Position numbers and translations under genes: made by a program
Part shown: positions 48,201-61,762 of the stretch, piece by piece
How the letters are laid out: each line of letters opens with the position of its first letter
Position numbering within the stretch: the first letter of the stretch is position 1
The notes under the pieces: generated by a model
What the model saw: the letters and a program-made list of their open reading frames with translations, nothing else
The model's database searches: none
Told to the model about the DNA's origin: nothing
Assembly (NCBI GenBank): GCA_029718625.1
Contig: CM056377.1
Location: 103,738,585-103,802,584 of the forward strand
Source of the DNA: Synaphobranchus kaupii
Lineage: Eukaryota; Chordata; Actinopteri; Anguilliformes; Synaphobranchidae
Length of the DNA: 64,000 nt
Direction: 5' to 3'

Positions 48201-48385
48201 CAGCGCTGGGTGTGGAATGGTCCATGGAGCCTGTACTTCCAATGCCCCCTGTGCCTCAGTAATAATCCCAGTATTGACTTGTGTTTGAAGCACCTGATCT
48301 CTGCAGAAAGAAAGGAGCTGTTCAGCTCAGCTTTTCTCTTTCTTGTATTTTCCTTTGTGTGTGTGCGTGCATGTGTGTGTGCGTG

Positions 48386-48423
<38 letters not shown>

Positions 48424-51400
48424 TGTGTGTATTTTCTTTTTCAAAAATACTAAGAAAGGCATGGTGCTGGATATTTGGAGCAGAAGAAAAGCCATTGAGA
48501 CCAACTGCAATGCACTGGATTCTGCTGCCAATTTGCTGAATTAGATTTTGGTTGTGCTTGAATCATAGGGTATGTTTTTTTACTAGAATGTGTCTGTTCA
48601 TGGAGCAGTATTTTGGAGACTGAGCTTTTGTTTTCTTTTGTAAACTGTGTGAAAGTATGAAATATGCATTATTGTTCTGGATGTTACACAGTATGCAACT
48701 GTACAGTGCTTATAAACATTAAAATGTGCTAGATGAACCTACTTGAAAATGTGCATTCAGTGCACATTAAATTATTTTTGGGGGGTTTTACAATGTGAAG
48801 AAAGATGGTCATTAATCAGCTCTTCAATGAAACAGCCAAATTGCATTGTTTTGCCTGGGAATTTTAGCTCACTGCCCCTGTGTTCCAGGGTCTCCAGGGT
48901 CTCCAACCATCAGCCTCGGTGTCAATTAAACTATTTCAATGGAGAAAAAGAAAAGAGGGCAAAAACACATTTGTACTTCCCATAACCATAAGCCTGATGT
49001 ATCCACTGGTGTCGTTGCACAGCTTGGGTTACACATATCCCCAGCCTAACATTCACCCCGACTCAGCCGAGGCTAACAAAACCCAGGCTGATTGCCATTT
49101 TAAATCAGAGGTATTCATCTAAAGACCCTGGTTTGATCTCTCTCCCAGGTCTCTGCTCTGGCATCTTTATTATAATCAAGAGGACTGGAATAAAGCTTAG
49201 GGGAGGTCTGTTGCCAGGCACTACACAGGAATGTATAAGCAGTTCCTAAGGGAAGTGGGCTAATATTCCAGTGTAACTGAGGCTGCTCACTAGGCTCACA
49301 GGAGATGTGCTAATGAGACCTCTCGGCTGCCGAGGCAAACGTCTCACTCTCATTGGACTCTGTTTATATTAGCATCTCTGACTGTCCCTTGTCTGCAGGT
49401 TGTCCCTTCTGCCTACTTGACCTTTGATAAAGCCATGTTTCCAGAGTATTAAGTGTGGAGAGGGATATTTGTTCCTGTTTGTGTGAATGGGTTAAGCCAC
49501 AGTAGGCGTGTTCAGCATAGAGGGCTAGATTAAGAACAAAGGCGCCCAGCTGTCATGCCAGGGCAATGGACTAGATTGAAATTGAGCTATATTGTTATGA
49601 AAACACTGCTGCTACTTGGGAGTGAATCAAAGCCTTTGTGGCTAGACATCACAGCGCTAATGACCGTGTCGCCGATTTTCGGTTAGAAAAGACTGCACCT
49701 GATGTACTGGATTTCTAACGCAGGGCTACGAAGAATGCTGCATGTGTTGACTTGAGCAGCAAACTTATAAATACAGATGTACTCAACAGTGGCTACAGAC
49801 TCAACCAAAAGTAATGGGGGGACTGGGGACTCAGTGGAGCTGAAACGCATGGAAACAGTGGGCAGCAAAAGTCCCTCCACTGCGACAGGCGGCATGGGGT
49901 CTCTAGCTATCACATAAAAATGTTGGTTAAAAGAAATGAGCACCAGATGATCCAGTTAGTCTGCAGAGGAAACTGTAAAACACATTTTCTGTGGGGAGAA
50001 ATTCCTCGGCATTCCTTCACAGTTTGTTCACGGTGGAAAATGACTTGCTGAAAAGCGAAGCGTTAAAAAAACATGCCTGCTCACTTTAGCGGTGGCACCT
50101 AGTGCATGCGAGATTTAAGAAAATGGAGTCGCTCCAATGAATCTTTTCATAGGAAGACATATCTCTCCCAGCGAGGCGTGGATATGTTATTTTAAAGCAT
50201 CATGCCACTGAACTTACAAGAGTACCTATTATTGGTTTTTAATAACAGGGTCTGTTGTATAGAATGTGATCCTTCAGATAATTCATTCATATATTGCTTC
50301 AGTGGAGCTCTCAATCTCCCAGGGCTATATCAGTAATGGAACCCCCCCCATGCCCCACCCAATGTATCCTTTTGTTCCCCCCCCCCCACCCCAGCTCTGT
50401 TGAATCTACACGTAGTTTGTTCAGCTGGAATTCCTCCCTGTGATCACCGTTTCTCTGAGACTTTGTTGAACCCCTTGCAGTTGTGTGTTTTTGTACATCT
50501 TTCCACTGTATAACGCACACATGCACAATCTGTTACAAGAGCCTGTGTTGTATTGTTCAGCTCTTCTGACTGCGCCTGTGAGGGTGTAGGGGAAGTGACT
50601 CCGTACCACTTCAGCAGTCTTTGATTACCCAGACCATAAAGGCTAAAACACTCCAAACAGCAGAAAAATAACCGCTCAGATGTACAGTATCCTGACAGTA
50701 GGGAATAGTGTAGTTCTATGGGGAAGGTGGTTTTGGATTTAAGCATCCACATATATGACTATGTACAAACCCCTGCCTGTCTTTTTGTCTTCAGTATTAC
50801 ATTAGCCCGCAGTAAAGGAAATATTTGGCTTGTAGTTGGATTACTCAAGCATTTTTATTCTTTAAATTGAGACCTTACAGATACTTTGAGGACACGTTCT
50901 TCTGAATAGCTAAAAAGTCAGGCTAAATTTCACATTGTCATTGTGATGTAATAAACTTTTTGATAATAAGTCATAATACTGCTCTGTGGTACTTGAGTAG
51001 AACCTTCTGTGTTTGGACAATTCTGGTATAACATCAACCCTAATATTGGAATTTGCGCCTTAAATGAGTGCCTCTGTGTTACACTGGGGTTCAATCTCTC
51101 AGGAATAGGATTGAACAAAGGGGCACAAATAGGCCACAACGTTCCCACGTGGTGATGTAATTGGTTGTGGGCAGGGGGGAATGCGGTGGGACTCGTCGTC
51201 AAACCTCCAATGGTGACGTAACAGTTGCGGTGAGAGAAATGTGTGATTCAGACTAAAGGGTATGTGTGTTTCCATATCAGAACTGCAAACTGTCCTTAAC
51301 TTTGTACATATTTACATTTATTTTCAATCTTGTCCAAATAAAATCATAAATGGATGGACATACAATCCCAGTTGTAATGAAAGCTTTAGGTTTTGTTTCT

Positions 51401-54400
51401 AATTTGCATTGTAGGTAGTCATTCATAATTACTTGTGGTGGAGTCTGTTGTAGGACCATGCAAACAGTAGAATTGTGGGAGTACTCAAGAATTGAACGGT
51501 AATCAAACCAGACCAAAATATGTTTTATCAAGAAGCCAAAGACTTTTTAACATTAAGAATGTCATCTTCTGTTCACTTCTTCACACAAGATGACTACCAG
51601 CTTCATCTTATCATGGCTGTCAACCAATGGCTGTCATACCAACAAAAAACAGAACATTTGTCATCTTTCAAATTTCAACCTCTTTCATCCGCCACCTTTC
51701 AAATCTCAGTCTTAGAAGATAGTATATGTACATTTCCGTTTTCATATAAAACATTTTATCATCAACCACAAGGGTCTATGCTGCTATTGTGGAATACAAA
51801 GTCCAGTTTATATATTTTTTGTAAACTGGTTTTAAATTATTTCATTTTATAGTTTAGTTGCTGACTGTGAGACAAGGTTTTTCTTCATATAACACATAAT
51901 TTAATTTTAATCTCAATAAAGAATCATGCATGTCAGCAAATGAAATTACCAGAGCTGTTCCATGTAATCAGCTATCCCATTCAGAGAGAAGGTGCATATA
52001 AAATAGATTTAATAACAAAATAAGCCAAGGTAGCACAGTGCAATACTCGGCAGCATTTTGCAGAAGTAAAAAATATGAGTATAAGATATGAATCATCATC
52101 AGGGCAAGTCATTAGCAGGATATACAGATGGGGGGCTCTGCCACTGTGTTTAAGCAGTACTCCAGAGAATGCAGGAATTCTGTAATGTGTTACACAGGAA
52201 GAATGCCTCATGAAAAACAAGCTTCCCTGTGCTACTGATAGATACAGAGGACATGTATTCTAGATATAAAGATCTGCTTGGTGAATGAAAGGAGAAGCAA
52301 TTTATTCTCCTGTTCAGTGAGTCCAATCACATATGTGAGAGAGATGGATAGCTACATTTGAGAGCCTAGACTCGCTACACATTCAATACGATTCAGCTAA
52401 TGTCATTCTCTTTAATTGACAGTTAAAATCTAATGATCTAATATTCTGCAGTCTCAGGCCTGGCCAATTTACTTGAAACTAAAGTGCAGAGTTAATGTGT
52501 AACCGATGTATGGACACCCACCTATCAGCATTCTTGGTTCAGGGCAGGCACAGGTGAGGTGAGAAGAGAAGACCTGGGAAATTAGTTTTGCAGAGCGGGC
52601 AGAAAGGACGTTATTTCCTGGCCAGTGTGCGCCGCAACCGTATTCTAAAAAGAGCAGCTAGTCACACTTCTAGCCGCATCGTACTTGGGCTGCATCTGCA
52701 GCTGTGTTTGAATAGGACCTATTCAGCACTCATTTCATTCAATTAGTCAGAGACAAGCAAGCTTTGTAGCGTGCGCGGTAATGAGAGCGACGGTCTGCGG
52801 GACACTCCTCATGGCCCACTCAAACGTTTCAGGCCTTCATCAGCCAGTCAAGGTCACTCTCACGAGGTCCTTTTGTACACTAACACTCTTTCTCTTTCAG
52901 GCCACGCCGAACCTCATGTTCAAAAACTGGGATCTAGACTAATGGGGCGCACGCTAATGTGAGGACGGACTGTGTTGCCACCGGGTCAATTCTGTTCGTC
53001 GTCATCTCGCCCCGATGACCCAGTTGTCGGCCCGAAAACAAGCAGAGGGCACAATGGATGCGAGCTCAGACAGATTGCCTGTGGACTCATCATTTCATGG
53101 TGCTCCCAGGGGGTTAGGGAAGAGGTCCTTCCATGGGCCTGTAGGCAGGTTTTGGACATGCGGAGCAGAGACCGTTGGAGGTAACCGCATGTGGATCGTA
53201 TGCATTGTGGAGCCATGGTAGGGTGAGCAGAACATTGTATAGAGCAAAAATGTCTGTGTAAATGTAACACTGCTGGTGTACATTTCACAGCCTAGCATGT
53301 TTATATGAGTCCACATATTCATATACAGTATACACCCTAGGGTGTTAAATGCGCAGCACCATTTTTGCCTTGTAGGTAAGTATATGGTGGGGTCACATGG
53401 TGAGTATAACATATCCATTGGGACTTGGGGTAAGGCCCATATGCATCTGATGCCTGGTCAGCACTGCCCCCCTTTCTTGGCACTTACACAGGATTAACTT
53501 TGCTTAGGTTGCCCAGGCTGTCACTGGGCTGTGATAAGCTGAGTGATGTAAGTATCCCTGGTACGGAACACATGCTCTGAGAAGACTGATTAGAAAAAAG
53601 CTTTTCATCCCCAGTAAATGAAAATCGCCTCGGCACTGAGCACATCACATCAGCAGTTGGCTGATTCAGAGGTATTCTATTGACACCGATTCAATAAGAG
53701 ACGACATGCAGTGCAGTCTGAACGCAGCACTGGAAGGACTTCCTATTCAGTGTGTGTGTGTGCATGTGCAACATGAATGACACAGATGCAGTTTAAAAGT
53801 CTCTGAAGAAATGTCAGGCAGTAAGTTCCATACATGAGTTAATGACTTGCGAGCCATGTATCATTTGACTGACTCATTTACAAGGCAAGAGTCTAACCCT
53901 GGGCCGGTTTACCTTTATTTCAGTGACTCTGCATAGCTGACCGCCTATGGAATTACTTTTTACTGATGCTGGGAAGATTCACTGATCTCTATTTCATACT
54001 GGTGGTTCATCCTAGTCCCTTTGCTCCATATGCCAGTCAATCCTTGCACTGTAATGATCAGTTAGCCAGCAGAGCATGTGTCCCATTGATGCAAAAAATG
54101 AGTTCCAATTCAGCTCCTCTATGGAGTTTGCACTCAACTGAATGAATCCTAGGGCTCTTTGCCACTGTTGGTTGCGAAGGGGATGGGACCTGATTACTTC
54201 CAGATGACCATGGCTTTTCCTGGAGATAAATCAAATTTGATACCTCAGTTTATTATTCCAATTATTGTCAGACGTAATAGCCATTTCCTGGGAGGTGGAC
54301 TGCCTAATGTGAAAAGGTTTTTAAAAAAAGACCGCGGGGCAGATTTCCAGGTGGATAAACCATGCTTCAACCAGGGGACGATGGGAAGGAACATCACTAT

Positions 54401-54726
54401 GATGACAGAGCTTTGGTCCACATGCTATCAAAGAATGTGACACTCATTTATTCACAGAGAGCACCTGCTCACCAAATCACTAATATTTCAACAATAAAAA
54501 CAACATGAGGGAAAAAATACTCAACTAATATTCAACTGCCCCAAATGGTAAAATAAAAAAAGTCTTGCTTGATTTCCTTGCACTGAATATTATTAGATTA
54601 ATTCACATTTCAAGTTGCATTTAAGGTTTTTTTTGTTTGTTTATTTTCAGTAAAAAACTTAAATAAATCAAATTTCAGTCACGTTCTATTTTACTGTGTT
54701 TAACCAATATACAGTACGTACATATA
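45232..54726. other. lurap1 3' UTR and gene-free intergenic DNA
   Basis: No host exon can be supported over this stretch. It begins with the lurap1 3' UTR. Other visible features are a TG-rich tract (48354-48430) and C-runs near 50,340-50,395. Short open frames occur on both strands, but none shows a protein family or splice pattern. Confidence 0.55.
48354..48430 (+). repeat. TG-rich microsatellite with variant units
   Basis: Begins with TGTG(CG)TGCATG-type variant units and continues as a perfect (GT)n run at 48388-48420. Open frames over it are artefacts. Confidence 0.95.
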
Positions 54727-55711
54727 CAGTTGAAGTCAGAAGTTTACATACACTTAGGTTGAAGTCATTAAAACTAAGTTTTAACCACTCCACAGATTTC
54801 ATGTTAGCAAACTATAGTGTCAGTCAAGTCAGTTAGGACATCTACTTTGTGCATGACACAAGTAATTTTTCCAACAATTGTTTACAGACAGATTATTTCA
54901 CTTTTAATTCACTATATCACAATTCCAGTGGGTCAGAAGTTTACATACACTAAGTTATGTAAATTATGCTAGAACAGTATGGAATACATGATTGGTAAAA
55001 TGGCTGTAAGTCATCAAGGGTCTGAGGTATCAAACGAGCCTCAAACCATCACTCTGCTGCCAGATATGCAATAGATATGGATGGATCACTTTAAGGGTTG
55101 TTTCTCCTGACAAATTTTCCTATTGAACTCTACGGAAAAATAAGTCAGGAGAAGAAACCCTTCATGTTATCCATCCATATCTACTGTATTTCTGGCAGCA
55201 GAGTGATGATTTAAGGCTTGTTTGATACATCAGACCCTTGATGACTTAGAGCCATTTAGCCAACCATACTCCATACTGTTCCAGTGTAATTTACAGCTAA
55301 ATCTAGTCCCACCCCCCAATTCCCATAGAGATCCATTCAACTGCAGAGACATTATAGTATTGCTTGTAAGAGTACCAGAAAATAAGATATCAAGAGTCTT
55401 TTGATGTTGTTGGGTCACAGACATCAGGAAGTCATGGCATGCAAAGGATATGCAACCAAATATTAAAAATTTAAAGGCAGTCAACTTAGTGTATGTAAAC
55501 TTCTGACCCACTGGAATTGTGATATAGTGAATTAAAAGTGAAATAATCTGTCTGTAAACAATTGTTGGAAAAATTACTTGTGTCATGCACAAAGTAGATA
55601 TCCTAACTGACTTGCCAACACAATAGTTTGCTAACATGAAATCTGTGGAGTGGTTAAAAATGAGTTTTAATGACTTCAACCTAAGTGTATGTAAACTTCT
55701 GACTTCAACTG
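54727..55711. mobile_element. Palindromic element with Sleeping-Beauty-type IR/DR ends
   Basis: TA (54725-54726, 55712-55713) flanks ends starting CAGTTGAAGTCAGAAGTTTA. A second direct repeat, GGGTCAGAAGTTTACATACA, lies about 200 bp inside the left end (near 54931) and is mirrored near 55490-55510. These are the outer and inner transposase-binding repeats of the salmonid Sleeping Beauty-type family. The 985-bp element is a long hairpin without transposase. Its core (about 54975-55470) resembles the core of the element at 886-2057, including GGTCTGAGGTATCAAACGAG. Confidence 0.92.
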
Positions 55712-56353
55712 TACATACAAACTGAAAAATGTGAAACAGTATGGATTCATTGTAGTCTATCAGTCACGGTAGCATTATTTAGGATTAGCAGCATTATTAA
55801 GGATTAACCGCATTGTGTCAAGACTAAACTACACCTACACTGCACTGAAGTCTGTGGTGCTGGTACACGAGATATTGTTTGTACATTCTTGTATATTCAT
55901 ATTTTGAATGATGATGTTTGTTGGTTTCTTTATTTGAGAAATCATGGCATTGGAAAACCAATTAAAACGCAGAATAAAATCTTTTTTTGCAGATTTGACA
56001 CCATACCATATTACACGGGTGTATTTATTTGATAGGCGTTTGTAAAAAAAGAAAAAAGAAATTTAAATAAAAACATTTTTTTTCATGCACTGTCAGTAAT
56101 TGGAACAATTCTTTTACTCATTATTTGCATAAAGGGAGAATTCATTAACACTTGAATGTGTTAAGTATCAGTTCTTGATCTGCAAAATCTGAACTGTTGA
56201 GTTTTCCACAGATGACTTCAGTTCAGTTTACTCCCTTTCTGCAGATAAACAGCCTAGTAGTTCCCCACCATAAATATAGTTTAAAACTGTAATCGTCCAT
56301 GGAAATTCCTACTCCTTACAATCCAGCTGCAATGCGGAGAGAGACCTGCACTA

Positions 56354-56404
56354 GGGAGGGAGGGAGGGAGGCAAGCAGAGAGAGAGAGAAGGGGGGGGGG
56401 GGGT
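56354..56404 (+). other. Homopurine tract with G-quadruplex motif
   Basis: Fifty bases almost all purine: four GGG runs spaced by single A (GGGAGGGAGGGAGGGAGG), then (AG)n and a run of about 13 G. The pattern meets the usual G-quadruplex rule and could also form triplex DNA. No gene is adjacent. Confidence 0.8.
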
Positions 56405-57163
56405 AGGAAAATATCAGCAGTGAGGACATGTTCTGCTTTGCATTGGACTTGTACTGGGGGAGACGAAGTCCATTCCTGTACATAATTCTCTATAATTGGA
56501 TGGTATTTTGTCAGCATACCTCAGGGGCTTTGACTGACACTAGCTAAATACTTTTGTAGATTTATAGAGATCAGTCAAACCTTGGTAAACAATATTTATG
56601 TCACCCGATGTTACTTCCTCACTGATGAAAGGCACTGTTCATGCCTAAAGAGAACTTGCACATGTACTGTGTTTTCACTGAAACCTTCAGGGTTTGGGAC
56701 TCCAGATTGCACCAGAATCTGTTCAATATCCATCATATATCACATTTCAAATATTTCCAAAATGACATGAGGTAAAGGGTACATAGTATTCCTACTACTA
56801 GAACAAAATAAATCATATTAATAATCATCATATTAATAATAATAATCATCATCATGAATATTATAACCAATAAAAAAAACTGGTTTGTCGGGTAATATTT
56901 CATATTATGATGGAAGAAAGTAATGCATCCCATTGTGACATTTGATATATTATCTCTAAATGAAAAACATCTGATAGGTGGGTTTTAATGGAGGAACATT
57001 TTTACAGGGCTCCAAATGTCCAACTTTGTCAAAACATCATCTGCTTTGGCAGATGATTGCATTTGGGTGACAACCAAGGCACTGTGAGAGAGTGGTGGGG
57101 TGGGGAATACTGTGAGGGCCTGTTTTTTCCAACATAATACACCTGTTTTTTTTCAGCATAATA

Positions 57164-57706
57164 CACTGCCTGGCCAAAAAAAAAGAGGTACACTCTAATA
57201 TTTAATTGGACCGCCTTTAGCTTTGATTACGGAGCGCATTCGTCGTGGCATTGTTTCGACAACCTTATGCAACGTAATAACATTTATTTCCGTCCAGAGT
57301 TGCATTCATTTTTGGCCGAGATCTTGTATTGACGACGGGAGAGTCGAACCACTCCATAAAGTCTTCTCCAGCACATCCCAAAGACTTTCAATGGGGTTAA
57401 GGTCAGGACTCTGGTGGCCAATTCATGTGTGAAAATGATTCCTCATGCTCCCTGAACCACTCTTTCACAATTTGAGCCCAATGAATCTTGGCATTGTCAT
57501 CCTGGAATATGCCCATTGATGGGATAACCTGGTCATTCAGTACATTCAGGTACTCAGCTGACTTCATTTTATTGCTGCATAGCATTGCTGAGACTAGACC
57601 TGACCAATTGAAGCAACCCCAAATCATAACACTGCCTCCAGAGGCTTGTGCAGTGGGCACTATGCGTGATGGGTGCAACGGCGACTTTTTTTTTGGCCAG
57701 GCAGTG
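57164..57706 (-). mobile_element. Internally deleted Tc1-like element, CACTGCCTGGCC family, copy C
   Basis: TA (57162-57163, 57707-57708) flanks terminal repeats. The minus strand carries the same transposase C-terminal remnant as copy B ([36 protein letters not shown]). Same length as copy B (543 bp) and very similar throughout, so both derive from one deleted ancestor. Confidence 0.92.
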
Positions 57707-59849
57707 TATAATCATGATTATACTGTATATTATGTTTTAGTAATCATCCATAATTCTATAAACATTACACTTGAATCAGTCAGTGTGTCAGTACAATGGC
57801 AGTGCCATATCTTATTTCACATGAATTTGGTTTGACTACTTGCATATTTTTATCACTTATTCGCTGGCCTCACTGCCTTCGCGTTAAAAGACGAATGTTG
57901 AAATAGTGATACAGTTTCTGTCAGGAGAGGAAAATATTCCATTTATTTTGGCAGAATCATTTTCTTTGTGAGAGTATTCTGGCACAAAGAACCTCATAAA
58001 AATCAGCTATAATTAAAAGACATTCAGCAGACCTTGATCAAATCCTGGAATGTATGTGAATATCCATCGAAGGCAAAGGCTCATATTTTTCACAAGAAGC
58101 TCTCCATTTGAATACAATGGTGGTGCACTGGCACAGTGGTCTGTCAAGGTTTGCAGACATGTGGACAGTGAAGAAACTGTCATATATTAAATCTAAATAG
58201 ATAGAGTGGAATTTCCCCACTTTGCGCTTGCTCTTCCCCACAGTGTTCTGTGTTCAGTGCTCCCACCAGCTGCCTTCAAAAGTGTTTTTCACACCAATTG
58301 TGTGACAATCATGACGACCAGATTGTGCCTTGGAGTCAGACATCTGGCGTAAGGGAGGAGAATGACCTGGAACACAACCAGAGCTCCTAAGCAATGAAGT
58401 GTGCCTCTGTCAAGTGATGGATCACATAGCAAAAGAGATTAAGCGCAGGGGCCATTAGTATATCCTGCAGAATAGCGGAAATAATCTTTGCATCTTCTAA
58501 CAAGAACTGCAAACCCTTTCTCAAGCTTAGATGATTTTCTGCAATAATGTGTGCCGTCTCATATTTTTCTTCATATCTCATCATTTCATGAACTATTTGT
58601 TTTGGTAATTGTGTAATTCTGGATATTTTTCATTGTAAGCACAGGGGCTGGCCAGTATCAACACAATCTCAGGGAGCATTTCAAACTGTTTATTTAATTC
58701 TGGTTAAGTCTTCTATGTCAAGGGCTTTGAAAAGAATTTGATCTAATGCGACTGCCAGTGGATGTTCTGAATGCAGCCAACCCTTACTCTCCCTAACATT
58801 CATTTAGACTGTGACTATTTTTAGATGGACAAAATAAAGATCATCTGATCATCTTCTTGCTTCATTGAATTAGGTTGCATTGTATTGAAAGGGGGGAAAT
58901 GTGAGGTAAGAGTAATAAAAAACAACAAAAACTGCCTACAGCTTCAATAATATTGACGTTTCCCACTAGCAATTTATTATAAGTCTAAATGTTTGTGGTG
59001 AGATGGAAAAATGGGGGTTTTCACTGTAAAGTGCCTAGAAGTCAGCTCGTATTCAATCCCCGATCTTCTGTGACTACTTTCTGGACGCAGAGAAAACCCC
59101 TCCCAAACGGCAAATTATGTCAGAGCCTCACTGTGGTAGTGTAGGCACTCAAGACCTGGGTCAAGGTTACTGACAGCAAGGTCATTTGTGTTCTGAAGAA
59201 AAAAAACAGGAGAGGTCTGACCTTGCAAGGAGTCCAGGTTATAATAAATGAGCAATCATCGTTCAACTTCCATGGGTTTTTTTGTAGCCCGGCTAGAATA
59301 GATGAGTTTAAATGTTCAGCAAGCTGCCTACTGCGAAGTACAGTAGCAGTATAGAGGAAAATATTTATAGAAGTAACGTTTTAATATCTTTAGTTTTTTA
59401 TACATCAGTTTTATTATCTTGGTTATAGTGCTGACCATAGACCAGTATAAAGTTGCGCTAATCATTTCCCAACCTCCTGAACATAATGCTGAACTTACAT
59501 CAACTGTAACGATTTACCATTTTCCTAAGCCATATAATTGTTCATGGATTATGAAGAAAAAGTCAAAATTTCATTGTTTCAACAAAAGAAGCAGAAGGAA
59601 ATCTATTTTAAGAAATTTACTTTGAAAAAATAAAATACTGAGAAAATCAAGGACTACGCTCAATCTATGTGGATTTACCTTTTGGTTCAATTGTATTTTT
59701 GTCTAATAACTAAAAAAAATGGACCTTTAAATAAAAAAATAAAACTTTTTTGGATCTGTAAGTACTTAAGTTGCTACTTTGAGAGAAGGTTTGAACCAAT
59801 CTTCCCAGTGATGAGTACATGTTGTTTGAAATACAGTAGACCAACATAG
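57707..59849. other. Gene-free sequence
   Basis: AT-rich DNA with no supported gene or recognisable repeat. Confidence 0.5.
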
Positions 59850-60043
59850 CTGGGTCATTCCGTGTCATTTCAATGCGATTTTTCACCCGACCCTCACAGA
59901 TTGAAATGATATTTGGTGTGATGATTTGCTTATATGAGAAACCCCCAGAACTTAATTCTTTTGGTAATTTGGCTTGTTAGTTTTTGCGGCACTGGTCAGA
60001 CTTTTGACTAATTAGCATGACTTCCAAATTTTAAATACTTGTA

Positions 60044-61491
60044 CAGTCAAGCCGGAAAGTCTGCACACCCCTTTCACCTTCTCCACGTTTTATTACGTTA
60101 CAGACATATTCTACAATAGATTGAGTTCATTTTTTGTCTCAAAATTCTACACAAAATAGCCCATAACAGGTTTTTAGACATTTGTGCTAATTTATTAAAA
60201 ATCTAAATGTAAAATATCATATGTACACAAGTGTGCACACCCTTTGATATGACACCCAAAAGTGAGCTGAGGTGCATTTTGTTTCCACTGATACTGCTTG
60301 AGATGTTTCTACAACTTAATTGGAGTCCACCTGTGATAAATTCAATTGATTGGACATGATCGGGGATTGCCAACACCTGCCTATATAAGGTCCCACAGTT
60401 GACAGTGCATGTCAGAGCAAACTCCAAGCCATGGGGTCAAAGGAATTATCTGCAGACCTCAGAAACAGGATTGTGTCAAGGCATAGATCTGGAGAAGGGT
60501 ACGGAAAAATCTCTGCAGCTTTACGGGTCCCAAAGAGCACAGTGGCCACCATCATTCGTAAATGGAAGAAGTTTGGAACCACCAAGAATCTTCCTAGACC
60601 TGGCCACCCGGCCAAACTGAGCAATCGGGGAAGACGGGCCTTGGCCAGGGAGGTGAGCAGGAACCCGAGGGTCACTCTGACAGAGCTCCAGCATATCCTT
60701 GTGGAGATGGGAGAACCTTTCAGAAGATCAACCATCCAGGCAGCACTCCACCAATCAGGCCTTTATGGTAGAGTGGCCAGACGGAAACCCCTCCTTAGTA
60801 AAAGGCACATCACAGCCCGCTTGGAGTTTGCCAAAAGGCACCTAGAGGACTCTCAAACCATGAGAATCAAGATTCTCTGGTCTGATGAAACCAAAATTGA
60901 ACATTTTGGCCTGAATACCAAGCGTCACATCTGGAGGAAACCAGGCACCGCTCATCACCTGGCTAATACCATCCCTACAGTGAAGCATGGCGGTGGCAGC
61001 ATCATGATGTGGGGATGTTTTTCAGCAGCAGGAACGGGGCGACTAGTCCTGATAGAGGGAAAGATGAATGCAGCTAAGTACACCGAGATCCTTGAAGAAA
61101 ACCTGCTCCAGAGCGCTCTGGACCTCAGACTGGGGCGAAGGTTTACCTTCCAACATGACAACGACCCGAAGCACACAGCCAAGAGAACAAAGGAGTGGCT
61201 TCGGAGAAAGTCTGTGCATGTCTTTGAGTGGCCCAGCCAGAGCCCAGACCTGAATCCAATTGAACATCTGTGGAAAGAGCTGAAAATGGCTGTGTACCGA
61301 CGCTCCCCATCTTTTTTGTCAGTATTATAAAATTGCATATTTTCTAAAAACCAGTTTTCACTTCGTCATTATTGGCTATTGTGTGTAGATGTTTGAGGCA
61401 AAAAATGAACTCAATCTATTGTAGTATAAGTCTGTAACGTAATAAAACGTGGAGAAGGTGAAAGGGGTGTGCAGACTTTCCGGCTTGACTA
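60044..61491 (+). mobile_element. Tc1-like transposon, CAGTCAAGCCGG family, copy 2 (3' deletion)
   Basis: Same family as the element at 29942-31578 but in the opposite orientation and 189 bp shorter (1448 bp). TA lies on both sides (60042-60043, 61492-61493). About 174 bp covering the end of the transposase gene is missing at 61314, and about 15 bp is missing in the left flank near 60,167. Both terminal repeats remain, so it could in principle be mobilised in trans. Confidence 0.95.
60431..61330 (+). pseudogene. Tc1-like transposase, C-terminally truncated
   Basis: 299 codons, nearly identical to copy 1 up to residue 294 and then five unrelated residues and a stop, caused by the 3' deletion. 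The DNA-binding domain is complete. All three catalytic residues remain: Asp152 in LWSDETK, Asp243 in QHDNDPKHTA, Glu278 in NPIEHLW. It has the expected Glu after Asp152, unlike copy 1. The last ~44 residues of the family are lost, so activity is doubtful. Confidence 0.92.
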
Positions 61492-61720
61492 TATCTCCAA
61501 AAGTATAGCACCTACAAAGCCAAGTTTTACATCATTGTTTACACCAAGTTTTACAACTCTTTGAATGGCCTCTATTTCATAAATTAAAACCAAAATCGTA
61601 GCATGAAGAAGAAGCATTATGATGTAAGGAACAATCTTGGAAAATTTTGTGATGGGCACTCAAAGTTTTGCAGTTATGATTTTTTGAAGATAGCCTGTCC
61701 AGGAAAAAAACAAACTTATT

Positions 61721-61762
61721 TACAGTACCCTCCACTATTATTGGCACCCCTGGTAAAGATCA
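61721..61762 (+). repeat. Lone Tc1-like terminal repeat
   Basis: TACAGTACCCTCCACTATTA followed by TTGGCACCCCTGGTAAAGAT is a terminal sequence I recognise from another fish Tc1 family. The right-hand partner was not found before the next element at 62153. Confidence 0.55.

Larger units (their letters stand above)
59850..61716. repeat. Older interspersed repeat split by a Tc1 insertion
   Basis: The sequence from GGGTCATTCCGTGTCATTTC (about 59,851) up to 60,041 and the sequence from 61,494 (ATCTCCAAAAGTATAGCACC) onward read like the two halves of a dispersed fish repeat I recall, interrupted by the Tc1 element at 60044-61491. The outer limits are approximate and the family is not named. Confidence 0.45.

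Noticed and set aside
54159..54440. 93-codon plus-strand frame
   Set aside because: No family resemblance, no flanking splice signals that join it to another exon.
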